Source: Saitoella complicata NRRL Y-17804 (Eukaryota > Ascomycota > Saitoellomycetes > Saitoellales > Saitoellaceae). Taken from it: DNA of 64,000 bases. The stretch is taken from positions 62,001 to 126,000 of the forward strand of contig NW_017566999.1 in the NCBI RefSeq assembly GCF_001661265.1. Direction: 5' to 3'. Positions 11,784 through 23,542 of this stretch are shown piece by piece. A model generated the notes under the pieces. That model had not been told where the DNA came from, did not search any database, and saw nothing but the letters and a program-made list of their open reading frames with translations. The position numbers and the translations under genes are program-made. How positions within the stretch are numbered: position 1 is the stretch's first letter; each line of letters begins with the position of its first letter.

Positions 11784-13673
11784 ATGCTCCACGAACTCCT
11801 TCTCGTTCTGAATTGCCATTCATCCTCCATCTTCATCGAGACACCAACCACAACTACACTCAGCCCTACGTTCCCGAACGTTCACCCTTCCGAACGTGCC
11901 CTGCTCAACTCCCTTGCGCACCTCGCACATCTCCATCGACGGACACGAGATGCCATCAAATCGTCTATTTCGTCACATCCCAGTACGATTGTTCGCGCGG
12001 TAGCGTCCGCGATTGATGGTCAACTGAAGCTGTTTCAGCAAAGAGTGGTGGATTGTGAGAAAGCGATTCTTAGCCGGGATGTCGAATTGGTGGGCGGGTA
12101 TGATATTGTACCCTTGGCAAAGCTTGCGACATGGTTTTCGGGGTGGGATAGAATACTTGCATATGTTGAGGAATTGGCGACATTCATCAGCCTTCCGGAA
12201 CGAACTGGGGTGGAAGTGTTGAATCGTCTCAAGGGAGATACCAGAACAGGGTTCCCTGAACTGCGGCAGTTGAGCAATAAGTTTTTGGTGGTTGCTGAGC
12301 AGGTCTGGCTGAAGTTTTTGATGACGTGGGTGCTTTATGGGAAAGTCTCCAACCTGGGTTCTCGAGATTTATTTGTGAAGGAAGACGAGAAGCAGGATCT
12401 TGAAGAGAGGTACGCCGCTGATGAGAAGTTGATTCCGTGGTTCTTGTCAAAGGACACTGCGGATTCAGTACTGTTCATAGGGTTCGCCTTGGTGCGGACA
12501 TCATCGCATCTGACAAACTCGGGTTCGGAGATCCTGCATGCGCACTCTGCGCTCCTGCGAGCGATTGAACCTTCGATACAGCCGTCAACCATCGACTCGA
12601 CGATTGCGGCAGTGCGAGCATCCATATCCAATCGCCTGCTCCGACGTCTCCTCCCTTCACGAACCATCATCTCCGCAATTGGGTTTCTACGGAAGTTCAT
12701 GCTTTTGGGAGATGGCAAATTCATGGTAGCTCTGATGGATGAATGTGAGAAGTTCAAGAAGAGAAGATTAAGGGGTATGGGAAACGGTGTCATCCGGCAA
12801 GGTGAAGTAAGTGCCGTACTGAAGAGGGCGATGGTTGCTATGAGAGCGGGTCTTGATGATGATGATGAGATTGAGGAGGACGAAGGTGTTGATGCATCCG
12901 ACGCAGATATCGAGATGCCATCAGGTGCTCGAGCGGTGAACCTGGAGGAGCATCTTTCCCTGGAGGTTCTCAACATCGACCCGTCTTCGACCTCATTCTC
13001 AGACTTCTTGATTGGACATCCAGCAAGCTTGACCTTGCGTCCCCCATTTCCCCTCTCTCTGTTCCTCACTACATCGGACATTGTAATCTACGGATCCTTG
13101 TTCTCCTTTCTCGCCTCTATCGTACAAACACTGCGCCGTCTGCAAGCTCTCTATGAACAACGACGGGTACGCACACACGTCCCACTCGCTGTCTGGGGCC
13201 TGATAGCGCACGCAACCTTCTTCTGGCGCGAAGTCTGGGGGTGGATGCAATACGACGTGATCAACCCGCTTTATGACGAGTTCATCAATATTGAGGAGCA
13301 AAGTGATCCAGAGACTGTTCGCCTGCGACACACCAAATATCTGCGAAGGCTCAACAGAGCATTCTTCGGTCATATGCCGCGTGCACAAGAACTTTTGCGG
13401 TCGATCCATGTCAAGTGCGAGATCTTGTCTGGACGAGTCGTGCATTGGTCCGAGGAAGACGGTGTCGAAGATATCGAGGCACTTGGGAGGTTCAAAAAGG
13501 AATGTTCGGAGTTCGTGGGTGAGCTGGAATCTGCGGGTATGGTTGCGAACGGCGTGGGTACCGAGGAGGAAGAATGGGAAGCTATGATGGATATGGGACT
13601 GACGGACCGATTGCTGTTACGACTGGATTGGTTCTCAGGCGCTGGGCATGATGCTGTCGATGATGAAGAGTGA
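11784..13673 (+). CDS. Gamma-tubulin complex component 4 homologue (GCP4)
   Basis: GCP4 proteins assemble with GCP2/3/5/6 into the gamma-tubulin ring complex that nucleates microtubules at spindle pole bodies. A single exon encodes 629 residues, close to the metazoan length. The start was set at 11784 because MLHELLLVLNCHSSSIF matches the very conserved GCP4 N terminus (M-h-HELL-ALxG-x-SIF); the frame is open upstream but lacks an ATG. The body carries the GCP N-terminal helical bundle (for example LSNKFLVVAEQVWLKFLMTWVLYGKV). The C-terminal tubulin-binding half contains NRLLRRLLPSRTII, NIDPSSTSFSDFLIGHPASLTLRPPFPLSLFLT and LQALYEQRRVRTHVPLAVWGL. An acidic loop (DDDDEIEEDEGVDASD, about residues 355-370) interrupts the domain junction. 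There is no intron. The gene is convergent with the downstream transporter. Confidence 0.85.
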   Translation: MLHELLLVLNCHSSSIFIETPTTTTLSPTFPNVHPSERALLNSLAHLAHLHRRTRDAIKSSISSHPSTIVRAVASAIDGQLKLFQQRVVDCEKAILSRDVELVGGYDIVPLAKLATWFSGWDRILAYVEELATFISLPERTGVEVLNRLKGDTRTGFPELRQLSNKFLVVAEQVWLKFLMTWVLYGKVSNLGSRDLFVKEDEKQDLEERYAADEKLIPWFLSKDTADSVLFIGFALVRTSSHLTNSGSEILHAHSALLRAIEPSIQPSTIDSTIAAVRASISNRLLRRLLPSRTIISAIGFLRKFMLLGDGKFMVALMDECEKFKKRRLRGMGNGVIRQGEVSAVLKRAMVAMRAGLDDDDEIEEDEGVDASDADIEMPSGARAVNLEEHLSLEVLNIDPSSTSFSDFLIGHPASLTLRPPFPLSLFLTTSDIVIYGSLFSFLASIVQTLRRLQALYEQRRVRTHVPLAVWGLIAHATFFWREVWGWMQYDVINPLYDEFINIEEQSDPETVRLRHTKYLRRLNRAFFGHMPRAQELLRSIHVKCEILSGRVVHWSEEDGVEDIEALGRFKKECSEFVGELESAGMVANGVGTEEEEWEAMMDMGLTDRLLLRLDWFSGAGHDAVDDEE

Positions 13674-13936
13674 GGAGTTTGAGGAGATACCATGTATACC
13701 CGGAGTGAATATAACGAGATTCTCCTAAACTTCGTCATGTTTTGTGAGCGAACAGTGAAAATGTGTGACAATAACAATATCATATTAACGCAGACTACAG
13801 TAGCAATAACGTACAAACTAACACCTTTCGCATCCAAAGATTTCCAAAAATTATCCAACTAACCCGTCCCAACCAACAACATATCAATCTTGAGCTTCAT
13901 TATACGCGTACCAGTCCAAAGCCAGAACCCTGAGTT

Positions 13937-15823
13937 TTAATATTTTCCAGTGGTACGGGACTCCAGCTCGTACTCCTCACGAGCCTTGTCCTGGTTCGTC
14001 GCAAGCGTAGCATCAAAGTGGTAAAGAGGCTCAAGCTGTGCACTCTTGTCAAAAAAGACCCAGCGACGGATGAAGTAGGGCAAAGCCTTAGTGAACTGGT
14101 AGTGGACGTGCTTGCCAGTGGGAACGGCAAAGACGTAGTCGAGTTCCTCGAGGGTGCGCTGCTTAGTCTCCGGAACGAAACAGAAAATGAGGCAGAAAGC
14201 ACAGACGTTCAGGCCGGCGTAGAAGATGAAACTTCCGGTGGTGCCGAACGCGGAAAGCATGCGTGGGAAAGTAAGGGACAAGACGGCCGCCCAGAACAAA
14301 CAAGTCGAGACAGCCCAGGACATACCGACTTCACGGTGAGACAAGGGGAAGACTTCGGCTGAGTAGGTGAATGGGACGGGTCCCTCTCCAGGGGAGTAGA
14401 ACGCGGCGAACAAGAAGATGAACAAGGCGACGAGACCGAGGTGGGCGGCGCTCGAGCCGGGGATGAGAAAGCAGAGACCGGCGGCCAAGAGAGTCCAGGC
14501 CATCTGAGGGAAAGTGAAGAGGAGGAGGGAACGACGACCGAACGAATCGATGGTACGGATGGCGGGGATGGCAAAGAGGAAGTTGACCAATCCGAAACCC
14601 CAAGACGCAAGAAGAGCGCTCTTGGACGACGCACCAGCCTCGACGAAGATAGTGGAGGAGTAGAAAGCGATGATGTTGATACCGCACATCTGTTGCGCAA
14701 TCATGACCGTGAACGAAGCGAGAGTCGCGCGACGAACACGCGGGATGGTGAAGAGCTGGATAAAGCGGGTGACGTAGTTCGACTTTCCGATGATAGCCTG
14801 CTCCTCGATAAGCTGGACGTGGATGTAGTACAGATCACGAGCGGCCTGGAGCTCGGTGTTGCGGAGCCTGCAGAGAGACTTGAAGGCCTCGCGGTATCTG
14901 TTCTTCTTCATGTACCAACGAGGCGACTCTGGGCAAAAGTATACACCGATAGCGAGCGGAAGCGCAGGAAGGAACGCAGATCCCAACTCCAAACGCCAAG
15001 CGAGGGGTCCAACGGAGTAGAGAGCGAGGTTTGCGCAGAATCCGAGGAAGATACCGAAAGCCGTCCACATTTGCCATGACATGACCAATCCACCACGGAT
15101 AGCAGCGGGGGAATTCTCAGCGGCGAAGATGGGGACGGTGGAAGCCTTGGAGCCCATACCGATACCGAGGAGGAGACGACAGATGAAGAGTTCGACCCAG
15201 TTTTGGGTGAATGCACATCCGATGACCGACAACAAACAGAAGATAGCGGAGAAGAAGATTGTTCCGCGACGACCAAAGTAGAAGTTGAGAGGGTCACTCA
15301 ACCAACAACCACAGAAAGCAGAAGCGATATAAGGAGCGGCATTGACGAGACCAACGATCCAGTTGTCGCGGTCGTGGTTGGGCGATCCGACGGGTGCAGC
15401 AATCCCAAACTCTTTAGGGAAAGACAAGTTCGCACCATTACTACCAGTCTGATCCCACCCCTGAACAGCGGCGCCCAACGAACACATCACAATCGTATAA
15501 TACAACGCCCTCGGCTGCCTCCACTTGTGCAACGTCTCATTCCTCAACGCCTCACGCTCAAACTCCTCCAACTCCGCAATCTCCTCGAACGCGGGCGGGT
15601 TCTGTGCGACGAGGGCACCCTTTTGAAGGAGGGGTGCGATGTCGGTCATGTTTTGCTCTTCGGCGAAACGCTCGACTTGGCGGAGGAGTTCGGCCTTGGG
15701 GATTCCGGCGAGGGGGTTTGCGATCTTGCCGGAGACATTGGAGTTGAGGTTGACGTGGGTTTGTTCGGTTGTTGGCACCGCACCTTCGTGGTGTTCGGCG
15801 ATCGCTTTGCCGTTGTAGTCCAT
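13937..15823 (-). CDS. MFS sugar-porter family transporter with long cytosolic N terminus
   Basis: This is a 628-residue single-exon membrane transporter of the major facilitator sugar/H+ symporter family, expected in the plasma membrane. The N-terminal 115 residues are hydrophilic (start [17 protein letters not shown]). About twelve membrane segments follow. Family motifs are present: the loop-2 motif GRRGT, the segment [23 protein letters not shown], the middle loop [26 protein letters not shown] near helix 10, and [15 protein letters not shown] after helix 12. The substrate cannot be read from the sequence. An alternative longer frame reaching 16210 was rejected because it reads through a homopurine repeat. 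The promoter contains that repeat (16057-16179). The gene converges with GCP4; their stops are only 264 bp apart. Confidence 0.85.
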   Translation of the reverse strand: MDYNGKAIAEHHEGAVPTTEQTHVNLNSNVSGKIANPLAGIPKAELLRQVERFAEEQNMTDIAPLLQKGALVAQNPPAFEEIAELEEFEREALRNETLHKWRQPRALYYTIVMCSLGAAVQGWDQTGSNGANLSFPKEFGIAAPVGSPNHDRDNWIVGLVNAAPYIASAFCGCWLSDPLNFYFGRRGTIFFSAIFCLLSVIGCAFTQNWVELFICRLLLGIGMGSKASTVPIFAAENSPAAIRGGLVMSWQMWTAFGIFLGFCANLALYSVGPLAWRLELGSAFLPALPLAIGVYFCPESPRWYMKKNRYREAFKSLCRLRNTELQAARDLYYIHVQLIEEQAIIGKSNYVTRFIQLFTIPRVRRATLASFTVMIAQQMCGINIIAFYSSTIFVEAGASSKSALLASWGFGLVNFLFAIPAIRTIDSFGRRSLLLFTFPQMAWTLLAAGLCFLIPGSSAAHLGLVALFIFLFAAFYSPGEGPVPFTYSAEVFPLSHREVGMSWAVSTCLFWAAVLSLTFPRMLSAFGTTGSFIFYAGLNVCAFCLIFCFVPETKQRTLEELDYVFAVPTGKHVHYQFTKALPYFIRRWVFFDKSAQLEPLYHFDATLATNQDKAREEYELESRTTGKY

Positions 15824-16748
15824 ACTGAGAATGATTCTCTTGACGAGTGATCTGAGGAGGAAGGTGGGAGGGAGGGAGGAGGGTTTATATAGAGAACTTA
15901 AGATTAAGCTACTGGCTACATCCCCATGGGGAGGAGCATGGATGGGGTAAGGCTTGGGGTTGGATGTTACAGTGGTCTGTCGTTTCAGTAAACTTTCTCC
16001 GGATGTGGCTGTCTGGGTATAGGCGCGGGATCCGCAAGCGCTGAACCTAGAAACGTGAAAGCGAAAGCGAAAGCGAAAGAGAAAGAGAAAGAGAAAGAGA
16101 AAGTGAAAGCGGAGAGGAAGCGGAAGAGAAGTAAAGAGGAGAGAAAGCGGAGAGAAAGAAAAGTAAAGAGGAGGAGAGTGACAACAACAGCATTCACCCC
16201 AACAACACACTCGTCCCAGGTCAAATCTGAAGAGAAATGAGAGAGGGGATCCACGGGTTCACTTAGCGTGTCGGGCATGGGGAACAACCTTTAACCGCCA
16301 AGTTCAAACTCGCCGATCATCTCCCAAACTTGCCGCCCGCACATTGACAACTCAAGCGACAAGGATCTGTGAGTGTATAAAGTTGGGAGATGAGATCAGC
16401 TGTCGTTAACTGGGATCAACAACTGTGGGGTAATCGTAAGATCTGAAGAGAAATGAGAGAGGGGGATGGAGGAAGTCATCCACCGACATCATCGAGGTCG
16501 GCGCTTAACTCGGGCTGGCTGGGGTTGCGCTTATGGCGTTTAACTCGGGCTGGGGTTGCGCTTAGGTTAACCGCGGGCGGAGGAGGTTGCAATTGAGGGT
16601 GGGGGTGGGGAACCAAGTCGACGCGTGCACGTGAACTGCAACGGGTGACTGAAGCGGCCCACCTGCATGGCGGCGTACGGCCGTGGTTGTCTGCGTCGAA
16701 AGCGGAAGACGTCAACAGAGACGAGACGAGGAGATGCCATGAGCTCAG
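15824..16748. promoter_or_regulatory. Divergent promoter region, transporter / PIK1, with several repeats
   Basis: This 925-bp region lies between two divergent genes. It holds a homopurine hexamer tract (16057-16179) and a 26-bp near-perfect direct repeat (16225-16250 and 16441-16467, core ATCTGAAGAGAAATGAGAGA). It also has an imperfect tandem repeat of TAACTCGGGCTGG...GGTTGCGCTTA at about 16505-16564. The missing PIK1 start codon or first exon should also lie here. Confidence 0.5.
16057..16179 (+). repeat. Homopurine GAAAGC/GAAAGA hexamer tract
   Basis: More than 100 bp are almost purely purine on the plus strand. The tract begins with about nine hexamer units (GAAAGC drifting to GAAAGA) and then becomes irregular GAGGAAGCGGAAGAG-type sequence with two or three isolated T/C interruptions. 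It sits about 235-360 bp upstream of the transporter ATG. Such mirror-like tracts can adopt triplex structures; any regulatory effect here is inference. Confidence 0.9.
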
Positions 16749-19484
16749 GCAAGCCAACACACTCCCCCTTTTAAAGGACAGGATCAATGCTAACACTCCA
16801 CCAGCTCTCCTCCTCCGCTTCTTCCAAAGCACTCACTTCAACTCATTCCTCTGCGTTGCCTATCTGTCCCGCTATGCGACGAGCCCGGGTATCGCATACT
16901 ACCTCTGTACTCGCTTACGAGGCTTCAATAATGAGGAGATCGAGTTCTTTCTTCCGCAGTTGTGTCATCTGTTGATCTCGGAGGATGCGGATATTCATGC
17001 TTTGGAGGACTTTATCGTTGATCTGTGTGAGCGGTCCGTGCATTTCGCGTTGTCGGTGCGTAGTACAGGGGGTTTGGTGCGGATGTATGCTGATCGAATG
17101 AACAGACGTTTTGGTTGTTGCAAGCGCATCTTATTGATCTGGCGTTGATGCCTAATACCCCATCTTTCCGACGGTGCCGAAGAATATTCAATACAGTTCA
17201 GACGATCGTGTTCCGAGATGCCGCACCACCGACTTCAACCAAGAAGGAGAAGATCAAGGAACACCCGCTACCCGCATCTTTCCTCGCCGGGCTTATGATG
17301 GGAGCGGTCGGTATGCCAGTGTTACCTGGTTTGGGTGGACCACCCGCCATGATGCAGGCTAGGGACACGACACCGTGGGGTGAAGATAGGATCACGCAGA
17401 TACAGCATGCGCCGACTGCACCGGCGAGGATGTCGTCTCCGTCAAGTCGGGCGCATTCACCGATTGTTGGGGACGAACTCGACTTTTCTTCACCAAGAAA
17501 ACCATGGTCATCGCTACGGCCGCCATTGCGCCATGCAGCTGCATCTTCGTCTTCCCCTAACGTCAACCGCAGCTTGTCGTATGCCTCCATGCGATCGTCA
17601 TCCTCGACATCATTATCAAACCACAAGAAAAACCAAGCCCATTTCGAAGGCATCCTCTACTCCGAGTATTTCCGGTCTGAGAACCAACTCCTCCTCGCCT
17701 TGCAGAACATCTCTGCCAAGCTGGTGCCCGTACCCAAATCTGCTAGATTGAGTGCACTGCGGACAGAGTTGGCTTTGATTAACACGGACCTGCCAGCGAT
17801 GGTTTGCATTCCGTGTATGTGCAGTGCAACGCCGGCGTCGCCTGTGCATCATCGAGTCGTCCGGATTAATCCTGCCGAAGCAACGGTGTTGAATAGTGCT
17901 GAACGTGTACCGTTCCTGATCACGGTCGAAGTACTGGAAGAAGACATGGATTTCGATGGGAGCTCGGCGAAGAACAGAAAAGAGGTACAAAAGATCATGC
18001 AGAACGGCGGACAAAATCGACGGAGGTTATTTGATTTGTCACAGTTGAATGATGACGATCTCTTGAAGTCCGCGGTTGATACATCTGTGATGGAGGTGAG
18101 CAACGAGCCTATTGAATCCGATTACGGGGATATAGGAATTTCGCCGTTACACCAGACTGAAGCTGCGCGTGAGGCGATGTTTAGGAATGTGTTGAGTGGT
18201 GGACCATCTCGGGATCGGTCGTATTCTGCTGCAGACATTTTTGATCCTGTGTCGGCCAAGTCGTCAACGACGTCGCTGAGTCGGGCATCTCTTGGGACGT
18301 ACGCGCTTAGTGATGATCGACCGGCGGATGCCATGAATCTATCATCGATAGCGACGCGGATGAGAGCTGCTGCCACAATGCTTTCACAACTTGATGCGGG
18401 TGGAGGCAAAAGACCTAAAGCGGAGACAGCAGCTATCAAAGCCAAGATCGTAGCCGAGATGGAGAGTCTCTTTCCCGAGGGTATGGAAGCATCACTCGTC
18501 GTTGCGGATGGTGGTCGACTCGAGAACGATCTGAACAAACAAGGTGGTGCCGGCGTCGCCAAGCAAATCACGAAGGAAGACCCAAGTGCCGCTCTTTTCG
18601 GTGAAGACTGGACAAAGAAGAAGGAGAGGATTAGGGCTGCGAGTCCGTATGGACACCTACCTAACTGGGATGTGTTCAGTGTTATTGTCAAGACTGGAGC
18701 GGATTTACGACAGGAAGCGTTCGCGTGTCAGTTGATTGAAGCATGTCAGAGGATTTGGCAGGATGCAAAGGTGGACGCATGGGTACGGAAGATGCGGATC
18801 ATGGTGACTGGGAATGATGGCGGGTTGATCGAGACGGTGACGAATGCGATCAGTGTTCATTCAATTAAGAAGACGCTTGCGACGGTTGCGGCTGCGACAC
18901 AGCCAGGTAAGGTTATTTCCTTGAAGGATCATTATGTCAAGACGTTTGGGGAGCCGGGGACGGAGACGTATGTCGCTGCGCAGGATGCGTTCTTGAAGAG
19001 TCTTGCGGCGTACTCTGTCATCAGCTACATCCTCCAACTCAAAGACCGACATAACGGCAATATCCTATGCGACAACGAAGGTCACGTCATTCACATCGAT
19101 TTCGGTTTCATGCTCGGAAGCTCACCAGGCAACGTCGGCTTCGAAGCCGCCCCATTCAAATTCACCCAAGAATACATCGACATACTCGAAGGCCCCACAA
19201 GCGATGCCTACAAAAAGTTTGTACAGTGCATGAAGAGCGCATTCAAAGCATTACGAAAGCGCGCAGATGATTTCGTTAGCATGGTCGAGATGATGCAGAG
19301 GAATTCGCATATGGCATGTATCAATGGACCAGCGACGAGTGCTGCATTGAGACAGAGGTTTGTGTTGCATTTGTCGGAGGCGGAAGTTGATGATTTCGTG
19401 GAGGGATTGGTTACGAAGTCGGCGAATAGTGTGTGGTCGAGGTTGTATGATCAGTTCCAGTTTTTGTCGCAGGGAGTTTACTAG
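16749..19484 (+). CDS. PIK1: PIK1-type phosphatidylinositol 4-kinase (start unresolved)
   Basis: This enzyme phosphorylates phosphatidylinositol at position 4, in fungi mainly at the Golgi and in the nucleus. Exons to 17055 and 17106-19484 are certain. The N-terminal lipid kinase unique (LKU) segment reads LLLRFFQSTHF...VAYLSRYATSPGIAYYLC and continues across the 50-nt intron (FALS/TFWLLQAHLIDLAL). A long low-complexity middle follows. The C-terminal kinase has VKTGADLRQEAFACQLI (nucleotide-binding lysine region), AAYSVISYILQLKDRHNGNILCDN (catalytic DRHNGN) and HIDFGFMLG (metal-binding DFG). No in-frame ATG precedes the LKU block. The coordinate given is a candidate splice acceptor (AG at 16747-16748), so a short first exon is missing. 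Visible length is about 895 residues. The LEU5-like gene starts 228 bp downstream on the same strand. Confidence 0.9.
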
Positions 19485-19712
19485 CATTCTTATACAAAGA
19501 CTTCAAGATTCCTACGAGTGTACAGGTTTGGCCGGAGGAATGGCTAGTGTGGCGATCACATATAACCCCGCAGGTGAGGCGCAGAAACTGCCGAAACGGA
19601 ATTGACGACACAAGAGGGCCATTGAAGGGAGCATATACCCTCGACGGTAGACCAATTGACCAGCATACACCCCGCCATATTGCTTACGACAATCGCATTC
19701 AAGCTGCGGTAG

Positions 19713-21005
19713 ATGCCTATGCCGCATCATGATGAAGTTTTACCTTCTCCGCCAATACAGCGATCAATAGCAATTCCCAAGCGACAAGAGGGAGCACCGC
19801 CGGTGTGTCCGACCGACGAGGAGGCCATAACGCCGAGGAAGCCGGTGGTGAGGAAGAGGCATGATACTGCTAGTTTGGATTATGTCTTGCGGAGTGGGTT
19901 GGCTGGAGGGTTGGCGGGGTGTGCGGTAAGCGTATAATCCTCGGAGTTGGCTCAGTTGACATGCTGACTAATTGTTGGGCAGGCAAAAACACTGATTGCA
20001 CCTCTGGATCGAGTCAAGATTCTGTACCAGACGTCCAATCCCGATTTTCAGCGGTATACTGGTCGGTGGACAGGCGTCTTCGAAGCAGCAGGAGCACTGT
20101 ACAAGCAAAATGGAATCCTCGGCCTATTCCAAGGCCACAGCGCAACACTCCTCCGGATTTTTCCTTACGCAGCCATCAAATTCGTAGCCTACGAACAATT
20201 CCGAGCCGTCCTCATCCGAAAACGGGAACACGAGATCGGTTGGAGAAGGTTCATGGCTGGATCCATGGCCGGTGTGACGAGTGTGTTGTTTACGTACCCT
20301 TTGGAGGTTATTCGTGTACGGCTCGCGTTTGAGACGAGGGCTGATCATCCGACGAGTTTTTCGCGGATATGTCGGGAGATTTACCATGAGCGGGATCACT
20401 TTTCGATATTGCCGAAGAGGAAGGGTGGGGCTGTTGCGGGGACTACGTTGCACCCGGCGGGAGAGACGATCGTACAGGCTGAACTTGCGCAGGCCGCAAA
20501 GGCGGAGACTGCGGTGGTACCTGTAACGAGACCATTGACGGGTATTGCCAACTTTTACCGGGGCTTTGCACCGACGATTGCGGGCATGCTACCGTATGCT
20601 GGAGTTTCGTTCTGGACGCATGATATGATAGGGGACGTTTTCCGGTCGCCAAATTTGTGCCAGTATACGGTGCTGCCATTGCGGGATGATCTCCCGGCCG
20701 ACTCTCCGCGGCGACGGAGACCGCCACTCACGGTGTGGGCGGAGCTGACAGCAGGTGGGTTGGCGGGTATGCTGTCACAAACAGCATCTTACCCACTCGA
20801 GGTCATCCGCAGACGCATGCAAGTGGGCGGAGCAGTCGGTGACGGCCGAGTAATCGGATTCTCAGAGACGGCGAGAACGATATGGCAAGCAAAGGGAATG
20901 AGAGGATTCTTTATCGGGTTGAGCATTGGGTACGTCAAGGTTATTCCTATGGTTAGTTGCAGTTTCTTCGTGTACGAGCGGATGAAGTTGGCGTTGGATA
21001 TCTAA
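19713..21005 (+). CDS. LEU5: Mitochondrial carrier, LEU5/SLC25A16-42 type (probable CoA carrier)
   Basis: This is a solute carrier of the inner mitochondrial membrane; Leu5 homologues are needed to accumulate coenzyme A in the matrix. Exons 19713-19925 and 19983-21005 give 411 residues. Three repeated carrier modules are visible with their PxD/ExxR signatures: APLDRVKILYQTSNPDF (module 1), YPLEVIRVRLAFETR (module 2) and YPLEVIRRRMQVGG (module 3). Each has the downstream aromatic-glycine motif (GILGLFQGHSATLLRIFPYAAIKFVAYE, NFYRGFAPTIAGMLPYAGVSFWTHD, GMRGFFIGLSIGYVKVIPMVSCSFFVYE). The hydrophilic N terminus of about 60 residues and an insert in module 2-3 (GGAVAGTTLHPAGETIVQAEL) are typical of the fungal Leu5 branch. 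Substrate assignment is by family resemblance. Confidence 0.85.
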
Positions 21006-22031
21006 GGGCGGCATACATCTTAAAAGTCCGGGCGAGTTGAAGGAAAGCGCAGTGTACGATAGGATGAATGATACCAAGACTGAATAGACCATTTCTTCAA
21101 GAGATCGCGGGCGGCCGTTAAATGCGTGATGGTCTGTTTAGGTGCTTACGATGGTCTTGGTGCCCCACTTGGGTGGAACTTGGACTTGGACTTGTACGGT
21201 AGCGGGCAGTGTGGCCTTGCGAACTACTGCAACACAGATCACTAAGGATAAGGTTCAGCTTAAGCTTAGATCGAGACAAGCTCGAAAATTAGAAGAGTGT
21301 CTTCGTTACAAGCTCGTAGAAACGCAGTCCTCTCCCTCTCATCGAAGAGTTCTCTCAATGGCCATGGGCTGCAACAGTGCTCGCGCTCGAGGTCGGAGCT
21401 GCCCTTCTGCGGTATCGACGAGACCGTCCACGTCATCACCGAAAGTGCCACGCCAGATATGATTGAAGGCGGACTGAAGTAGACTGCCGAACACCAAGCA
21501 ATGCAAACGTTCAAGAATGGCCATCGTCTCAGCACGTCGGGATTGCGGACACTGCGCCACTCGTTGAAATTTTCCGCTAAAAGGGCGAACAAGTGCGAAA
21601 CGAGTGCGAAACGAAGTCCAGTAAGTGGAGCGCGAACAACGTTGCCTGCGAACTGCCGGAGAACGAGACTTATAATTCGTAGGAGAGGTCATATAATCCA
21701 CCGTTGACGTCGCTCGATCAGGGTAAGCAGCCACGCACCGACCGCACCCCGTGTATTCTGACTGGCTGACGCGGTAAATTTTCGCACATTCTCAGGGTAC
21801 ACTCACGACTTGACTGCGCTGCCGCCCCCCTGCAACTCAACAAGACCATCTCCTACACCAAGTCGTCCCGAACGCTAAAAAGTCTACGGCGCGTCATCCA
21901 ACCTCCAAGAGCTCCTCGAGTACGATCAGAAGAATAGTGATAGCTTGACAGTCCTCTTGAGCTCCTCCGTTCGTCTGTCTTCCTCGTCCAGTTCTTTACG
22001 CGACTCCCTTCTCTCGTCCTCCCGCTAGACC
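21006..22031. other. Intergenic region upstream of the CON7-like gene
   Basis: This is a 1-kb tandem spacer. It probably contains the LEU5-like 3' UTR and a long promoter or leader for the CON7-like gene; the 100 bp before the ATG are pyrimidine-rich (TCGTCC/CTTCTC runs). Open frames up to 131 codons on the minus strand show no family signature. No repeat was recognised. Confidence 0.4.
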
Positions 22032-23542
22032 ATGAGCAACGACCAGTCGAACGCCTACGACTACTCACGCCCTGCTTCAGCATATAGCAACGGCGCGTCT
22101 GCTCCTGGTACTTCGAACGGAACTGCTGCTACTCACGACAACGCCTCTGGCCACTGGCCGTCGCGTTACCAATACGACCCTGCCGGCTCCAATTACGGAC
22201 AATCGGCTGACACCTACGCGCCTCCTGGATCAGCTGCAGCTCACTCCCACCACAACGCCCAGGACAACGATCACGACGAGTCCCTCCCTTCACTCTCTCG
22301 CGCTTTAGGTCCCATGCACTCTATGGCTTCGAAGACGGCCTCACCTGATCCTTACAGCGCGCATCACTCTGCCGCCAACTCCAACAACATCTCCCGTGCC
22401 AACTCCGCTCACGCGTCGCCAACCACTGTTCCCGGAGGTCTTCCTACTCACCGTCAAGCAGAACAAGTAGGTTTCCACTATCCTCAGTACAGCGGCGCGA
22501 CCACCCCTCAGCAGGTCATCGCCGGCAGCCACCTTGGATACAGCGCGACGCATACACCCGAACTCTCGTCCATGCATCAGACCGCGACTCCCGACGCGTA
22601 CGCGTTCCAGCGCTCCCTCTACGACCAGAACGGCACGGCTGAGCGCAACTTTGCCGCTCAATGGCCCAATTGGCCTCACGCGGCCCAGGCGAACGCGTAC
22701 GGTTCCCCGCAAACTGTTGCGCAGCCAGTTTTGCTCCCTGGAGGTCAAGGACTCCCAACGCCCGATCAATCAGGCGCTACTTCCCGTAAGTCTTCCGACC
22801 CTCATTACGACCCTCGCGCGAATTATGGCTCAGGTCCACCAGGATCCCAAAACGGTGTTGCACCCCAACAGCCCCAGCAACCCCATGTCTACTCCTTCGT
22901 TTCCCTCCCCGGTGCTACTCAGCAGAAGCGTCCCCGAAGACGTTACGACGAAATCGAACGTCTGTACAAGTGTGGGTACCAGGGCTGTGAAAAAGCCTAC
23001 GGTACCCTCAACCACTTGAACGCCCACGTCAGCATGCAGGGTCACGGTGCCAAGAGAACGCCGGATGGTAATCCTACTGTATGCTATGTGATCATAGATG
23101 TGTGCTAACCCGTTTCACTACAGAGTTCAAGGAAATCCGTAAGGCATGGCGTCAGCGCAAGAAGGAGGAGGAAGCGAAGAAGCGTGAAAACGGTGAGCAT
23201 ACCAACGTCGGCTATTATTACATCAATCCTCACACACCTTCGGCAGCTATCGCATACAACTCTCCCTCTGCTCCGGGGTACGCTCAGACCGGTGCCGCTG
23301 CTGCTGTCTCTCATCTCTCTGGCATGCAGCAGCACGGTGGAATGGTCAATGGCAATACCTTTGCCAACCCCTACGCTTACCCAGCGAACGCGTATGCTAC
23401 TCACTACGCGCAGCCAGTCGGTGTGCCGAGCTTGTACAGCACTCAGCACCAGGCTTACGGTGCCCCTTACGCGACGCACCCGGCTGTTGCTCAGCCTGTG
23501 AAGCACGATGACGAGAGGACCCACGGTGACGACGCTAGGTAG
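22032..23542 (+). CDS. CON7-like C2H2 zinc-finger transcription factor
   Basis: Exons 22032-23067 and 23124-23542 (56-nt intron) encode 484 residues. A single C2H2 finger sits at about residues 312-340 (YKCGYQGCEKAYGTLNHLNAHV, C-x4-C-x12-H). It is preceded by basic KRPRRRYDEIERL and followed across the intron by RTPDEFKEIRKAWRQRKKEEEAKK. This ordered block is the hallmark of the fungal Con7 family, known in Magnaporthe as a regulator of conidiation and infection morphogenesis. The flanks are disordered, rich in Ser, Pro, Ala, Tyr, Gln and His, as in those proteins. The role in this organism is inference. The start is the ATG after CTAGACC; no upstream in-frame ATG competes. It converges with the aminopeptidase gene, whose stop is 256 bp away. 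Confidence 0.8.

Noticed and set aside
14441-15850. Long plus-strand frames (up to 215 codons) over the transporter gene
   Set aside because: They are antisense shadows made of Arg/Glu/Asp-rich low-complexity translation with no motif; the minus-strand transporter explains the region.
15824-16210. N-terminal extension of the sugar transporter
   Set aside because: The frame reads through the homopurine tract as Phe/Leu/Ser repeats and lacks conservation; the ATG at 15823 gives the expected cytosolic N terminus.
21142-21734. Open frames upstream of the CON7-like gene
   Set aside because: Overlapping frames on both strands with biased, motif-free translations; more likely leader or promoter sequence.
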